Shown: positions 1 through 7,605, counted from the first letter of the stretch. The stretch: 37,832 nt of DNA from Hungatella sp. UBA4396 (GCA_002389905.1 DGRE01000017.1:1-37832); one strand, 5' to 3'. Numbers and translations: made by a program. The notes: generated by a model from the letters alone, not told the origin.

Positions 1-1
1 A

Positions 2-79
2 TTTGTGCAATGCAGTACTAGTTCATGCGTGGGGAAAATGTATGAACCTAAGATTCCGGATAAGCTTCAGCGAAAATAA
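2..79 (+). CDS. AgrD-like cyclic autoinducing peptide precursor, C-terminal part
   Basis: The window opens inside a reading frame that runs from position 2 to a TAA at 77-79; the 5' part lies outside. The visible residues end in CSTSSCVGKM followed by YEPKIPDKLQRK. This has the layout of AgrD precursors: a Ser/Thr-rich stretch, a Cys four residues before the cleavage point, and a charged Pro-containing tail. Staphylococcus aureus AgrD has STC-DFIM-DEVEVPKEL in the same arrangement. If correct, AgrB would cleave after Met and close a five-residue Cys-Val-Gly-Lys-Met thiolactone. That AgrD is processed by AgrB and sensed by an AgrC/AgrA two-component system is family knowledge. The identification rests on a short motif and would need agrB just upstream of the window. 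Confidence 0.5.
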   Translation, partial: FVQCSTSSCVGKMYEPKIPDKLQRK

Positions 80-210
80 AGTTCATGGTCAATTGAAGAT
101 AAAAGAATACAAAAAATTATCTGTTCGAAAGAGACAAACCTATGCTAAAGAGAGTTATTTTAACATGGGTACAGATATCAAAGTCTAAGGAGTGGAGAGG
201 GGTGAATCCA

Positions 211-696
211 ATGGCACATGTAAATACCGTAACCCGTAAATCCTGCCCCAAAACAAAGAATTACAGAGATATTTAGTGCTTTAAAAATAATTTCATCTTT
301 TGCGTTTAACTTGTCTGCTTACGTAAATCCGGCAGAGGGGAGAGCCGTCAAAGATTTCTATGCTGCACATACAGAGTTGGTCTTGGATTCAGATCCGGTT
401 CCTGTTTTTGAGGAGAAAGCTTTGGCTAGAGCAGTAGGAGTGACTGACAGCTATGTGAGTTATGGCTGGATTCATAACGGTAATTTTTTGCGGGTCGATG
501 GATTTGTGACGATGAAGAATGGCAGTGCAGATGCATATCATTATACGCGAGTGCAATGTGAACATAAAAGCACTGGTAGTGTATTAGAAAAAGTGGGAAT
601 GAATATCGATGGGGAGAAGTTTGGGCGAGTACGCCCTTGATTACTCCGCCAGCTATTTCTGAAAATTATAAAGGCCGCGTATATTATGGGCTTTGA
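211..696 (+). pseudogene. frameshifted gene for a probably secreted protein of unknown family
   Basis: A good ribosome site (GGAGAGGGG, 8 nt before the ATG at 211) starts a frame that meets TAG at 274-276. The next frame is open from 233 to 640 and reads as a normal protein with no ribosome site of its own. Joining the two at the CCCCAAAA run (246-253) gives a basic N-terminus, a weakly hydrophobic stretch ending FNLSAYVNP that looks like a degraded signal peptide, then a probable beta-rich domain. Near 630 the plausible coding moves back to the first frame (TPLITPP...GRVYYGL) and stops at 694-696. Two opposite single-base shifts fit a decayed gene or sequencing error at a homopolymer. I do not recognise the family. 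Confidence 0.45.
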
Positions 697-799
697 TAGT
701 GTGCGCCTTACCAAGTTTTCAATTTTTATTTAAAATAGAACTGTGCATTATTAGAAAAGATAAATAGATATAAAAGTATTTTTAATATTAAAAACGTTG

Positions 800-828
800 T
801 TGACAGAATCATTGTTTATATGTATTAT
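800..828 (+). promoter_or_regulatory. sigma-A-type promoter for the 266-aa secreted protein
   Basis: TTGACA at 800-805 and TATTAT at 823-828 are separated by 17 bp. A second hexamer, TATAAT at 826-831, overlaps the -10. Transcription would start near 835, giving a leader of about 190 nt before the gene at 1026. The 697-1025 stretch otherwise holds only the short reading frame at 911. Confidence 0.65.
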
Positions 829-910
829 AATTATAAGGTTTTGTATTTTAAAATCATTTTTAAAGGGTAATGTTATATTTCTGTACTTTAAAAGAAAGAG
901 AGGGGATTCT

Positions 911-934
911 ATGAGAAAAGCTAAAAAGATTTAA
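911..934 (+). CDS. very short leader-like reading frame (possibly broken peptide gene)
   Basis: ATG at 911 follows a purine-rich GAGAGGGG at a suitable distance and encodes only MRKAKKI before TAA. If one T were added to the run at 930-932, the frame would continue to 987 as a 25-residue peptide with a basic start, a hydrophobic core (KVLFWMWII) and an ISAC end, which resembles a short signal or lipoprotein leader. It could be a true leader peptide, a broken small gene or chance. Confidence 0.25.
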   Translation: MRKAKKI

Positions 935-1025
935 AAGTTTTGTTTTGGATGTGGATTATTAAGTTTCAAATCAGCGCTTGTCATTAAGTGTATTTTCTAA
1001 CCCAAATTAGAATGGAGGTAATTAA

Positions 1026-1826
1026 ATGAAAAAAATATTCAAAAGAACTTCAGCATTTCTATTAGCATCAACGATGTGTATTGCCATGGTAGGTACCGCA
1101 TTCGCATATAGTCCGTCTGTGACTGTGGGTATATCTCCGTCAGGAAGTAGCCTTAAATTTAGCGCTATGGTTAAGACTGATGCTCCTGCAAACTATGTAG
1201 ATAATATATACCTGTCAACAGAATCCATTAATGAAGATACAGGCTCAGTTATTAGTGCATGGGATGGTTCGAGATCGGGTCAGAAAAGCCTTGGATCAGG
1301 CTATACTTTAAGTAGGCCTATAGCGACAGCCTATAGCAAATGGGCCTATGGTGAGATCAATTATATATCTGTTGTCCCGGATGATGGATTCTCAGATACT
1401 GTTAGTACATATTATCAGAACAAGCGTAGTCTCAACAAGAGTTTAATTGCTAAACGAGACAATGCAATAGCTGATAGTTTTGACGTTGATCTGAATGGTT
1501 ATGAAATATTGAATCCGCCAGATAAAGAATACTTTGCTAAAGGTTTGTTAGAAACAAGAAAACAGGCAAATGTACAAGCTGGAGATACGGTTCCAGTCAC
1601 GTATATAAATGAGGATGGGTCAAAAGCATATGTGATTAAGCAGGATGCTTATGGTATGAATTACATGTTTGAGTTCAAAAATTCTGGTGATAGTTGGAGT
1701 TTAATATCCAACGATAAAGTGCAGGGAAAAATAGCTGCTCCTACTAATCAGGCAGAATCATTAAGTCTTAGAAATACAGCCGAAGTTGAAGCAATTGTTT
1801 CGTCTTCGGAGTCTTTAGCTGAATAA
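1026..1826 (+). CDS. secreted protein of unknown function
   Basis: The 266-residue product begins with a clear signal peptide: basic KKIFKRT, a hydrophobic core and an AFA cleavage site near residue 27. The mature part (YSPSVTVGISPSG onward) is rich in Ser, Thr, Tyr and Asn with alternating polar and hydrophobic residues, as in a beta-rich extracellular domain. It has no Cys after the signal, no lipobox, no LPXTG anchor and no transmembrane segment, so it is probably released. A strong ribosome site (AATGGAGG) precedes the ATG. I do not recognise a family. Its neighbours are a broken, probably secreted gene and an AgrD-like tail, so quorum-regulated secretion is possible but unproven. Confidence 0.8.
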   Translation: MKKIFKRTSAFLLASTMCIAMVGTAFAYSPSVTVGISPSGSSLKFSAMVKTDAPANYVDNIYLSTESINEDTGSVISAWDGSRSGQKSLGSGYTLSRPIATAYSKWAYGEINYISVVPDDGFSDTVSTYYQNKRSLNKSLIAKRDNAIADSFDVDLNGYEILNPPDKEYFAKGLLETRKQANVQAGDTVPVTYINEDGSKAYVIKQDAYGMNYMFEFKNSGDSWSLISNDKVQGKIAAPTNQAESLSLRNTAEVEAIVSSSESLAE

Positions 1827-1887
1827 GGAATATGCTTATTTATTTGTGAATTTTATAGTATATTATTTTGGCTTTATGTCAATTGTT

Positions 1888-1915
1888 GGAGCGGGGATCA
1901 TTTGAACCTCGCTCC
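1888..1915 (+). terminator. hairpin after the secreted-protein gene
   Basis: GGAGCGGGG at 1888-1896 pairs with CCTCGCTCC at 1907-1915 with one mismatch and a 10-nt loop. There is no good T-run after it, so termination would be weak. The rest of the 1827-2118 gap holds only a smaller inverted repeat (AACTATTA 2002-2009 / TAATAGTT 2025-2032) and no gene I can support. Confidence 0.4.
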
Positions 1916-2063
1916 GTTCTGGTACTGTGCCTCCTGTGGGCTCATGCAATAGAGCAACTCATATAAACGAAGTCAGGAACGAGAAAGATGTTCACCCCAT
2001 AAACTATTACTCCCTGTATTGGTTTAATAGTTCTTGTAAAAGATAAACGGTCTTGAATATCTG

Positions 2064-2105
2064 GTCTAAACATGATAGACTATAATCAGTCTAATAAGTT
2101 TAGAT
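2064..2105 (+). promoter_or_regulatory. symmetric double operator, probably for the BlaI-type repressor
   Basis: Two dyads with the same layout sit 25 bp apart: GTCTA-N7-TAGAC at 2064-2080 and GTCTA-N7-TAGAT at 2089-2105. Together they form one larger imperfect palindrome centred on 2084.5, with TCTAAAC/GTTTAGA outer arms and TAGACT/AGTCTA inner arms. A TATAAT hexamer (2081-2086) lies at the centre, so a bound repressor would cover the -10 region of the blaI promoter. No good -35 hexamer is visible at standard spacing. BlaI/MecI dimers are known to bind dyads at their own promoters. Confidence 0.65.
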
Positions 2106-2118
2106 TGGAGAGAATATT

Positions 2119-2496
2119 ATGGCTAAGGATATAACACTTACTGCCGCAGAAGAAAAACTTGCGGTTCTGATTTGGCGAAATGCGCCGCTTTCTTCCCCCG
2201 ATTTGGTCGCTCTTGTGGAGCGGGAAATGAACTGGAAGAAGTCAACAACTTACACGGTATTAAAAAAACTTTGCGATAAGGGTGTATTTAAAAACGAAAA
2301 TGCCAATGTGTCGGTGGTTCTTACCCAAGATGAGCAAATTGCCCGTCAGAGCCGCCGTTATGTAGAAGATACATTCGGCGGGTCGCTTCCTAAATTTATC
2401 ACATCATTTTTTTGCGGCAGGAAATTAACGCCAGAGCAGGCAGCAGAGTTAAAGCTGCTGATCGAAGAGCATGAGGAGGGTGGAAACAATGGATAA
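2119..2496 (+). CDS. BlaI/MecI family transcriptional repressor
   Basis: This 125-residue protein has the size and pattern of BlaI/MecI/CopY winged-helix repressors: LTAAEEKLAVLIWRNAPLSS, then WKKSTTYTVLKKLCDKGVF (helix-turn-helix and wing, about residues 35-60), then a helical C-terminal dimerisation region (LTPEQAAELKLLIEE). Family members bind dyads as dimers and are inactivated by proteolysis after the partner membrane sensor signals. The gene lies directly behind a symmetric operator and its stop overlaps the start of the M56 sensor gene by 8 bp (ATGGATAA), so the two are translationally coupled. Autoregulation is likely. The target genes are not evident from the sequence; beta-lactam resistance should not be assumed. 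Confidence 0.93.
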   Translation: MAKDITLTAAEEKLAVLIWRNAPLSSPDLVALVEREMNWKKSTTYTVLKKLCDKGVFKNENANVSVVLTQDEQIARQSRRYVEDTFGGSLPKFITSFFCGRKLTPEQAAELKLLIEEHEEGGNNG

Positions 2497-4825
2497 ACTG
2501 TTCCTTGCAATTCTAAACATGAGCCTTATGGGTGCATTTGTTATCGCGGCAATATGTCTTGCGCGTCTGCCTCTAAAAAAGGCTCCCAAAATAATTTCCT
2601 ATTGCTTGTGGGCAGTGGCAGGATTCAGGCTTGTATTTCCATTTTCAATCGAGAGTGTTTTCAGCCTGATACCATTTAAGGCCCAGACCATACCCCCGGA
2701 TATAGCCATACAACCCGTACCGCGTATTGACAGTGGGATTTCTATTGTAAATAACGCCATCAGCAGCGTTCTTCCTGCAGCGCCACCGGCTGCCAGTGTA
2801 AACCCGTTGCAGATATGGATTATTATTGGTGCATTTGTTTGGCTTGTTGGTGCTTTTGTACTGCTTATTTACGGTGTGGTTTCATTTGTTGTTCTCAGGC
2901 AGAAAATGAAACATGCATCTCACATTGAAACAAATATCTACGAAACCCCAAATATAAAATCGCCTTTTGTGTTGGGTGTTTTCAAACCGAAAATATATCT
3001 TCCTATTGGCTTATCCGGCCAGGAAAGAAGCTATATTCTTCTTCACGAGCAAACTCACATCAGGCGGTGTGACCATATGGTAAAACTTGTGGCCTATTTC
3101 GTTTTATGTCTGCATTGGTTCAATCCTATGGTATGGCTGGCATTTCTGCTGATGGGTGTTGATATGGAAATGTCCTGCGATGAGCGGGTACTGAAAGAAA
3201 TTGGCAGCGAAGTTAAGAAGGCGTACTCCATGTCTCTGCTGTCGTTAGCCACGGAACGGCGTATTATCGGCGGCAGTCCGCTTGCTTTTGGCGAAGGCAG
3301 TATAAAGGAAAGAATAAAAAATGTGCTGAATTTCAAAAAGCCGTCAAGGAAAGTTGTGATTATTACAGTGGCGTTGGCGGCGGTACTGAGTATAGGTTTT
3401 TTGGTGAACCGCCCCACGGATAGAAATAATTTGGATTCAATCACACCAAGGTCAATGAACGATGTTGTTAATGAGCCGCACTTTGCCGGAACTGTAATCG
3501 AAGTGCATGACAATACTATTCTTGTGCGTGTTAATGAAGGTGAGGATGCGCGCAGAAGCAGTGATTTGATTAGTGTTTCTCTTAATGTAAAATTGAAAGA
3601 CAGCGTGACTCATTTTACTGTTGGTGACAAGGTTATTGTCTATTATAACGGGGAAATTGCCGAGTCCTATCCGGCGCAGGTAAATACTGTTTATGGGATT
3701 GTTCTGACAAGCCCTGATATGAGTGTAAACATGGAAGACATTGACCGCCTTTCCACAATGGGAACACCTTATGTGGGAGACAACAGCGCAGTCGGCAATA
3801 TTGTAAATGCGCTTCCAAGGATTAATAGAGAGTATACGCAGCAGTTTTTTTCTATAGGAGATGATTACGGCACAGGCCGCACCCCCTATACGCTTACCGT
3901 TTACTATGAACCTGATAACCCAGAAGCCGGCGATGCAGGAACTATAACGGTTACGCCGAAAAATGCGGTATTGCTGTTTATGCTGATTGATAACCTTGAA
4001 GAAGTAAATTATGCATTTCGTTCAACACCCAGTGGCGGAGAAATGGATAAGGCGGCTTATAACACCATCGCAGTATATAGCAGGAAGGATGTTTCCGAAT
4101 ATCTTGAAACCATAGGATTAGAATGGGAAGATTTCAAGAATGACTGGAAGGGTTCGGTTGAAAAGATGTACGCAGCTCCCTCCCCTGTCTCATACCAGTC
4201 CCAGGACATAACTATTGAAGATGTGCGAGCTCTCGCTAAAAATGGAAATAGCCTGTTGTTTGAAGACTTTCAAAAATACAACGGTGTAAACACCAGCTCA
4301 AGAACTGACTACAATATAATGGTCTACAGTGTTGAGGGAGGTTATCGTTTGATCGTACATTCAAATGAGAGCGGAACCCTTGATATGGTAAACCTTGAAA
4401 GCATCTGGGAGAGCCGCGGGAGTGGAATTGACATCCGATATGGAGATATGGATGAGTTTCTAAGCAAACGGCCTATTGTTATGTTGGTGAAAGGTGGTAT
4501 AGCAACACCATTGGGAACAACCGTTACTCTTAAAAATGTTACGGATTCTGAATACATTTATGGCGAGAGTTACACTATACAGCGAAAAGATGATGGCGGC
4601 TGGATAGATGTTGAACCTATCATTGAAAATTATGGTTTCAACTCCATTGGATATATGCTGCCAGCGATGGAAAGCAAGGAAATGGCTATCGATTGGGAAT
4701 GGCTTTACGGAAAAATTTCCCCGGGTGATTATCGAATCGTTAAAGACGCATTACTTGTCAGGTCACCGGGTGACTATGACACATTCACATTATATGCAGC
4801 ATTTACAGTGGCAGGTGAAAACTAA
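2489..4825 (+). CDS. M56 family (BlaR1-like) membrane metallopeptidase sensor with non-PBP extracellular domains
   Basis: The start is taken at 2489, 8 nt after GAGGAGGGTGG, rather than the upstream in-frame ATG at 2471 that overlaps that site; this gives 778 residues. Residues 1-310 form the BlaR1 membrane part: hydrophobic segments near 10-25, 35-50 and 110-135, zinc site HEQTH at 186-190 with a downstream Glu (MEMSCDER, 227-232), and a last membrane span near 288-305. Outside the membrane I infer a DUF3221-like domain (about 335-405), a DUF4825-like domain (about 430-560) and a C-terminal Ig-like domain (about 665-778). The penicillin-binding sensor domain of classical BlaR1/MecR1 is absent, so the ligand is probably not a beta-lactam bound in the usual way. 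It should cut or signal to the BlaI protein encoded just upstream. Confidence 0.88.
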   Translation: MDKLFLAILNMSLMGAFVIAAICLARLPLKKAPKIISYCLWAVAGFRLVFPFSIESVFSLIPFKAQTIPPDIAIQPVPRIDSGISIVNNAISSVLPAAPPAASVNPLQIWIIIGAFVWLVGAFVLLIYGVVSFVVLRQKMKHASHIETNIYETPNIKSPFVLGVFKPKIYLPIGLSGQERSYILLHEQTHIRRCDHMVKLVAYFVLCLHWFNPMVWLAFLLMGVDMEMSCDERVLKEIGSEVKKAYSMSLLSLATERRIIGGSPLAFGEGSIKERIKNVLNFKKPSRKVVIITVALAAVLSIGFLVNRPTDRNNLDSITPRSMNDVVNEPHFAGTVIEVHDNTILVRVNEGEDARRSSDLISVSLNVKLKDSVTHFTVGDKVIVYYNGEIAESYPAQVNTVYGIVLTSPDMSVNMEDIDRLSTMGTPYVGDNSAVGNIVNALPRINREYTQQFFSIGDDYGTGRTPYTLTVYYEPDNPEAGDAGTITVTPKNAVLLFMLIDNLEEVNYAFRSTPSGGEMDKAAYNTIAVYSRKDVSEYLETIGLEWEDFKNDWKGSVEKMYAAPSPVSYQSQDITIEDVRALAKNGNSLLFEDFQKYNGVNTSSRTDYNIMVYSVEGGYRLIVHSNESGTLDMVNLESIWESRGSGIDIRYGDMDEFLSKRPIVMLVKGGIATPLGTTVTLKNVTDSEYIYGESYTIQRKDDGGWIDVEPIIENYGFNSIGYMLPAMESKEMAIDWEWLYGKISPGDYRIVKDALLVRSPGDYDTFTLYAAFTVAGEN

Positions 4826-5086
4826 AGTCTAGAGGAACAGTGGACGGAACAAGAGGTTAGGGGTTTATTAACCAGGACTGATGTTTCTGAAAATTGGATT
4901 GCCGCTGATTGTGCTGTTATAAGGAATCATGCTTATGACCATTTGGGTATTGTGCTATTTACTGATACAGAAAAGAATACCAGCAATATGGCATTTTTAG
5001 ACGAAGAGGCAACGCCCTGCACTTGTAAAATAACCTTTTCCATACAGGGCATTGATGTGAGCTTTACTGTGGAAGATGAATTATAA
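4826..5086 (+). pseudogene. remnant of a small gene, in frame after the sensor stop codon
   Basis: Directly after the TAA of the sensor gene the same frame stays open for 86 codons and ends in TAA at 5084-5086. It has no start codon near its beginning; the only in-frame ATG lies mid-way. The translation (EEQWTEQEVRGLL...NWIAADCAVI...HLGIVLFTD...SFTVEDEL) reads like real protein, but the link FLDEEATPCTCKITFSIQ looks like the joint of an internal deletion. I read it as a truncated downstream gene. Read-through of the TAA, adding 86 residues to the sensor, is a less likely alternative. Confidence 0.45.
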
Positions 5087-5145
5087 GACGTGAAATTGTA
5101 TGGACGTGAAGTTTGAGCTATTATATGTTAGGGGGGCTGCAAATA

Positions 5146-5667
5146 ATGAATAAAATAAAAATGATTTTTACTTTTTTAATCATCTCCTTCGTTTGTCTGG
5201 TTACCATATTCATCTATGGGTATAGCCCATATACATATGAGTGGAATGGATGCAGCATTAGCTTTCCTGATCGGAGTTGGAAGAAAGTTATGTCAGGGGA
5301 TAGTAGTGTGGCAGGTTTTACATCTGTAAATAATGGAAGCATTGAAATAATCTGCACAGGTTTCAACGATCCTGCTAAGAATATATTATTGTATCCGAGA
5401 TCAAAAGAGCAGGCAAAAAAGATTTTGGAGGACAAGCAAATTGGAAAAGGCTATGAAGTATTCACTTTAAGCTTTTCCAATGATGATGTAAGCAAAGAAT
5501 ATGAATCTTCCTTTGGAATTACTGGTAGTGACTATAAACATGGGTTATTGAAGGGAATAGAAACACCGGAACAAACTTACCAGATTTTGATATTAATGAA
5601 TCGTGACGATGCCAAAAGTGTAGAATCTGCTCACAAAATTATGGACTCAATTATTGTAATCCCTTAA
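5146..5667 (+). CDS. small membrane-anchored or secreted protein of unknown function
   Basis: The start at 5146 follows TTAGGGGGG and gives 173 residues; an upstream frame extension to 5113 has no ribosome site. Residues 5-24 (KMIFTFLIISFVCLVTIFIYG) form one membrane segment or uncleaved signal. The remaining roughly 145 residues are extracellular, with features such as WNGCSISFPDRSWKKV and a C-terminal helix ending MDSIIVIP. This resembles the small single-domain proteins that assess or modify surface conditions, but I do not recognise a family. It lies downstream of the BlaI/M56 pair and could be part of that regulated group, although about 60 nt and a gene remnant separate them. Confidence 0.7.
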   Translation: MNKIKMIFTFLIISFVCLVTIFIYGYSPYTYEWNGCSISFPDRSWKKVMSGDSSVAGFTSVNNGSIEIICTGFNDPAKNILLYPRSKEQAKKILEDKQIGKGYEVFTLSFSNDDVSKEYESSFGITGSDYKHGLLKGIETPEQTYQILILMNRDDAKSVESAHKIMDSIIVIP

Positions 5668-5761
5668 AGCTGCAAGGATTGATGATGATTTTATGGATCG
5701 CTGCCATAATAATATGCAGTATATTTATATTTTAAGTAAAAAAGAATAAACGTAAATCAAG

Positions 5762-5794
5762 ATGGTTCTGGAATAAGTTTCAGAACCATTTCTG
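5762..5794 (+). terminator. probable weak intrinsic terminator
   Basis: ATGGTTCTG at 5762-5770 pairs perfectly with CAGAACCAT at 5781-5789 across a 10-nt loop, followed by a short TTCTGT. It sits after the small membrane protein gene and before the promoter of the MutS-like gene. Confidence 0.5.
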
Positions 5795-5812
5795 TCAATA
5801 TTGCTTTCAGCA

Positions 5813-5841
5813 TTGAAGTTTGCTTATGGCAGGTATACAAT
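5813..5841 (+). promoter_or_regulatory. sigma-A-type promoter for the MutS-like gene
   Basis: TTGAAG at 5813-5818 and TACAAT at 5836-5841 are 17 bp apart. The predicted start near 5848 leaves a leader of about 80 nt before the ATG at 5929. Confidence 0.5.
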
Positions 5842-5928
5842 AAAAGATAATAACATATTGTTCTATCGGTCACTGGAATACCATAAATCTCCCATTTTTG
5901 CAGGCTATACGGCTGGAAAGAGGAAACT

Positions 5929-7605
5929 ATGAAATCATATATAATTGTTATATTTTTAATTGTAATTATTACATTGATTATATTTAGTAAAGTCAAGAAG
6001 CGCCTGTATTTATTAAAAAAACAAAAAGCTAAAAATTATTTGCATCAAAATTTCGGGAAGACAACTTCCAAAAACCATATTAACCTGGAAGCTGTCCAAA
6101 GAGATTGGATTTTAATTTCTAAAAACATACCTGATAAAGACAAAATCGATGATATAACCTGGTTCGATTTAGAAATGGATCAGATTTATGATGAAATAAA
6201 TAATTGCCAATCATTTGCAGGGGAACAAAAGCTTTATTCCATGCTTCATACGATTGGGAACCATGGAACCGAATACGAAACATTGAAAGACAAAATTGAA
6301 TTTTTTAATAATGAAGAATCAGAACGCGATGAAATGTGGTATATAATTTCCTGTTTGGGAAAAGAGACAGATAGTTATTATTTACCCATATATATAAATA
6401 ATCTGGAAGCATTTAGAATTCCCAATATAGATTTCTTTCGTTTTATGAGAGCCTTGTTATTTCTTTCCTTCATACCAGCAATAGCAACTATAAATTATGT
6501 ATACTTGTGGTTCCCAGTCTTTGCGGCGTTAGCTAATATTGTAATATATTCTATTCAGAAAAACAGATATGAAGCATATTTAAATATGCTGCGCAGTGTT
6601 TTGCGAATCATGGAAGCGGCACAGCAAATCGTAAATTCAACAGAATTAAAATATGAAAATAAATTCAAGGATTTAAGTGAAAAAATCCATGTATTTCAAA
6701 AATTGCTTTTGATTATAGGAAAACTACAATACCGTTTTAAGTCCAGTATATCAGGAGATGCGATGACACTGGCGGAGTCGGCAACTTTTGGAATTACATT
6801 ATGGGATTTGATACAGTATGACAAAGTAATAAAACAATTAATTGGGCACCAGAAGGAGTTAAGAGCTTTATATGAAATTATTGGACAAATAGATGCTGCT
6901 ATTTCTGTAGCTTCATTTAGAAAAAGCTTACCATTTTACTGCGTGCCTCAGTTTGATAACAAAAGCGTAATAGAAGTAAAAGAGGTTTTTCATCCGTTTG
7001 TAAAAAACCCTGTTTATAATTCTGTGACGATTAATAAAGGGTGCATCATCACGGGGGCAAATGCCTCTGGAAAATCTACTTTTATTAAGATACTGGCAAT
7101 TAATGCAATATTAGGACAAAGCATTAATACCTGCATTGCAAGAGGATTTAAGATGCCCCATTGTGCAGTTGTGACGTCTATGGCTGTCCGTGATCAAGTT
7201 GCATCTGGAGAAAGTTATTATATAAAGGAAATCAAATATTTAAAGAGGATTATTTCTTTATTGAATAGTGATACAATCGTATTTAGCGTAATTGATGAAA
7301 TACTCAGAGGAACAAACACCAATGAAAGGATTGCTGCATCTGTTTCTATTTTAAAATATTTATATGAAAAAAATAGTATTACAGTAGTTGCAACACATGA
7401 TATGAAGTTAACAAAGATGTTAAATGGTTATTTTGATTGCTTTCATTTTAAAGAACACATAAGTGAAAAAAAGATGTCATTTGAATATAAGATTTATCCT
7501 GGACCGGCGACATCGACAAATGCACTTCGCCTATTGGAATATATGGAGTTTCCAGGAAAGATAATTGAAGAGGCTGAAAAAATATCATCGGGCTTATGTG
7601 AGTAA
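5929..7605 (+). CDS. membrane-anchored MutS-like ATPase
   Basis: This 558-residue protein carries the MutS C-terminal ATPase: Walker A GANASGKST at 376-384, a Walker B region TIVFSVIDE at 449-457 followed by LRGTNTNERI, and a VVATH switch histidine at 490. The part before it (about 215-330) is helical like the MutS core and lever. It lacks the N-terminal mismatch-recognition and connector domains of MutS1 and the C-terminal Smr domain of MutS2. It has an N-terminal membrane segment (residues 4-20) and a hydrophobic pair near 172-208. The N-terminal motif DDITWFDLEMDQIYDEIN...GEQKLYSML fits the MutS-related proteins found sporadically in Firmicutes. Its role is unknown, and mismatch repair is unlikely for a membrane-bound form. 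The gene stands alone, and its base composition is more A+T-rich than the genes from 7721 on. Confidence 0.85.
   Translation: MKSYIIVIFLIVIITLIIFSKVKKRLYLLKKQKAKNYLHQNFGKTTSKNHINLEAVQRDWILISKNIPDKDKIDDITWFDLEMDQIYDEINNCQSFAGEQKLYSMLHTIGNHGTEYETLKDKIEFFNNEESERDEMWYIISCLGKETDSYYLPIYINNLEAFRIPNIDFFRFMRALLFLSFIPAIATINYVYLWFPVFAALANIVIYSIQKNRYEAYLNMLRSVLRIMEAAQQIVNSTELKYENKFKDLSEKIHVFQKLLLIIGKLQYRFKSSISGDAMTLAESATFGITLWDLIQYDKVIKQLIGHQKELRALYEIIGQIDAAISVASFRKSLPFYCVPQFDNKSVIEVKEVFHPFVKNPVYNSVTINKGCIITGANASGKSTFIKILAINAILGQSINTCIARGFKMPHCAVVTSMAVRDQVASGESYYIKEIKYLKRIISLLNSDTIVFSVIDEILRGTNTNERIAASVSILKYLYEKNSITVVATHDMKLTKMLNGYFDCFHFKEHISEKKMSFEYKIYPGPATSTNALRLLEYMEFPGKIIEEAEKISSGLCE

Noticed and set aside
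3..188. 61-codon frame beginning with TTG at the window start
   Set aside because: It has no ribosome site and an unremarkable basic composition, and it overlaps the better AgrD-like tail in another frame.
1827..2118. Possible insertion-sequence scar or extra gene in the gap before the BlaI-type gene
   Set aside because: I found two modest inverted repeats but no transposase fragment, target duplication or credible reading frame.
5685..5735. Sixteen-residue hydrophobic peptide (MILWIAAIII...) after the small membrane protein
   Set aside because: An AAGGA lies at a fair distance, but the frame is very short, A+T-rich and next to a terminator; chance is more likely than a gene.
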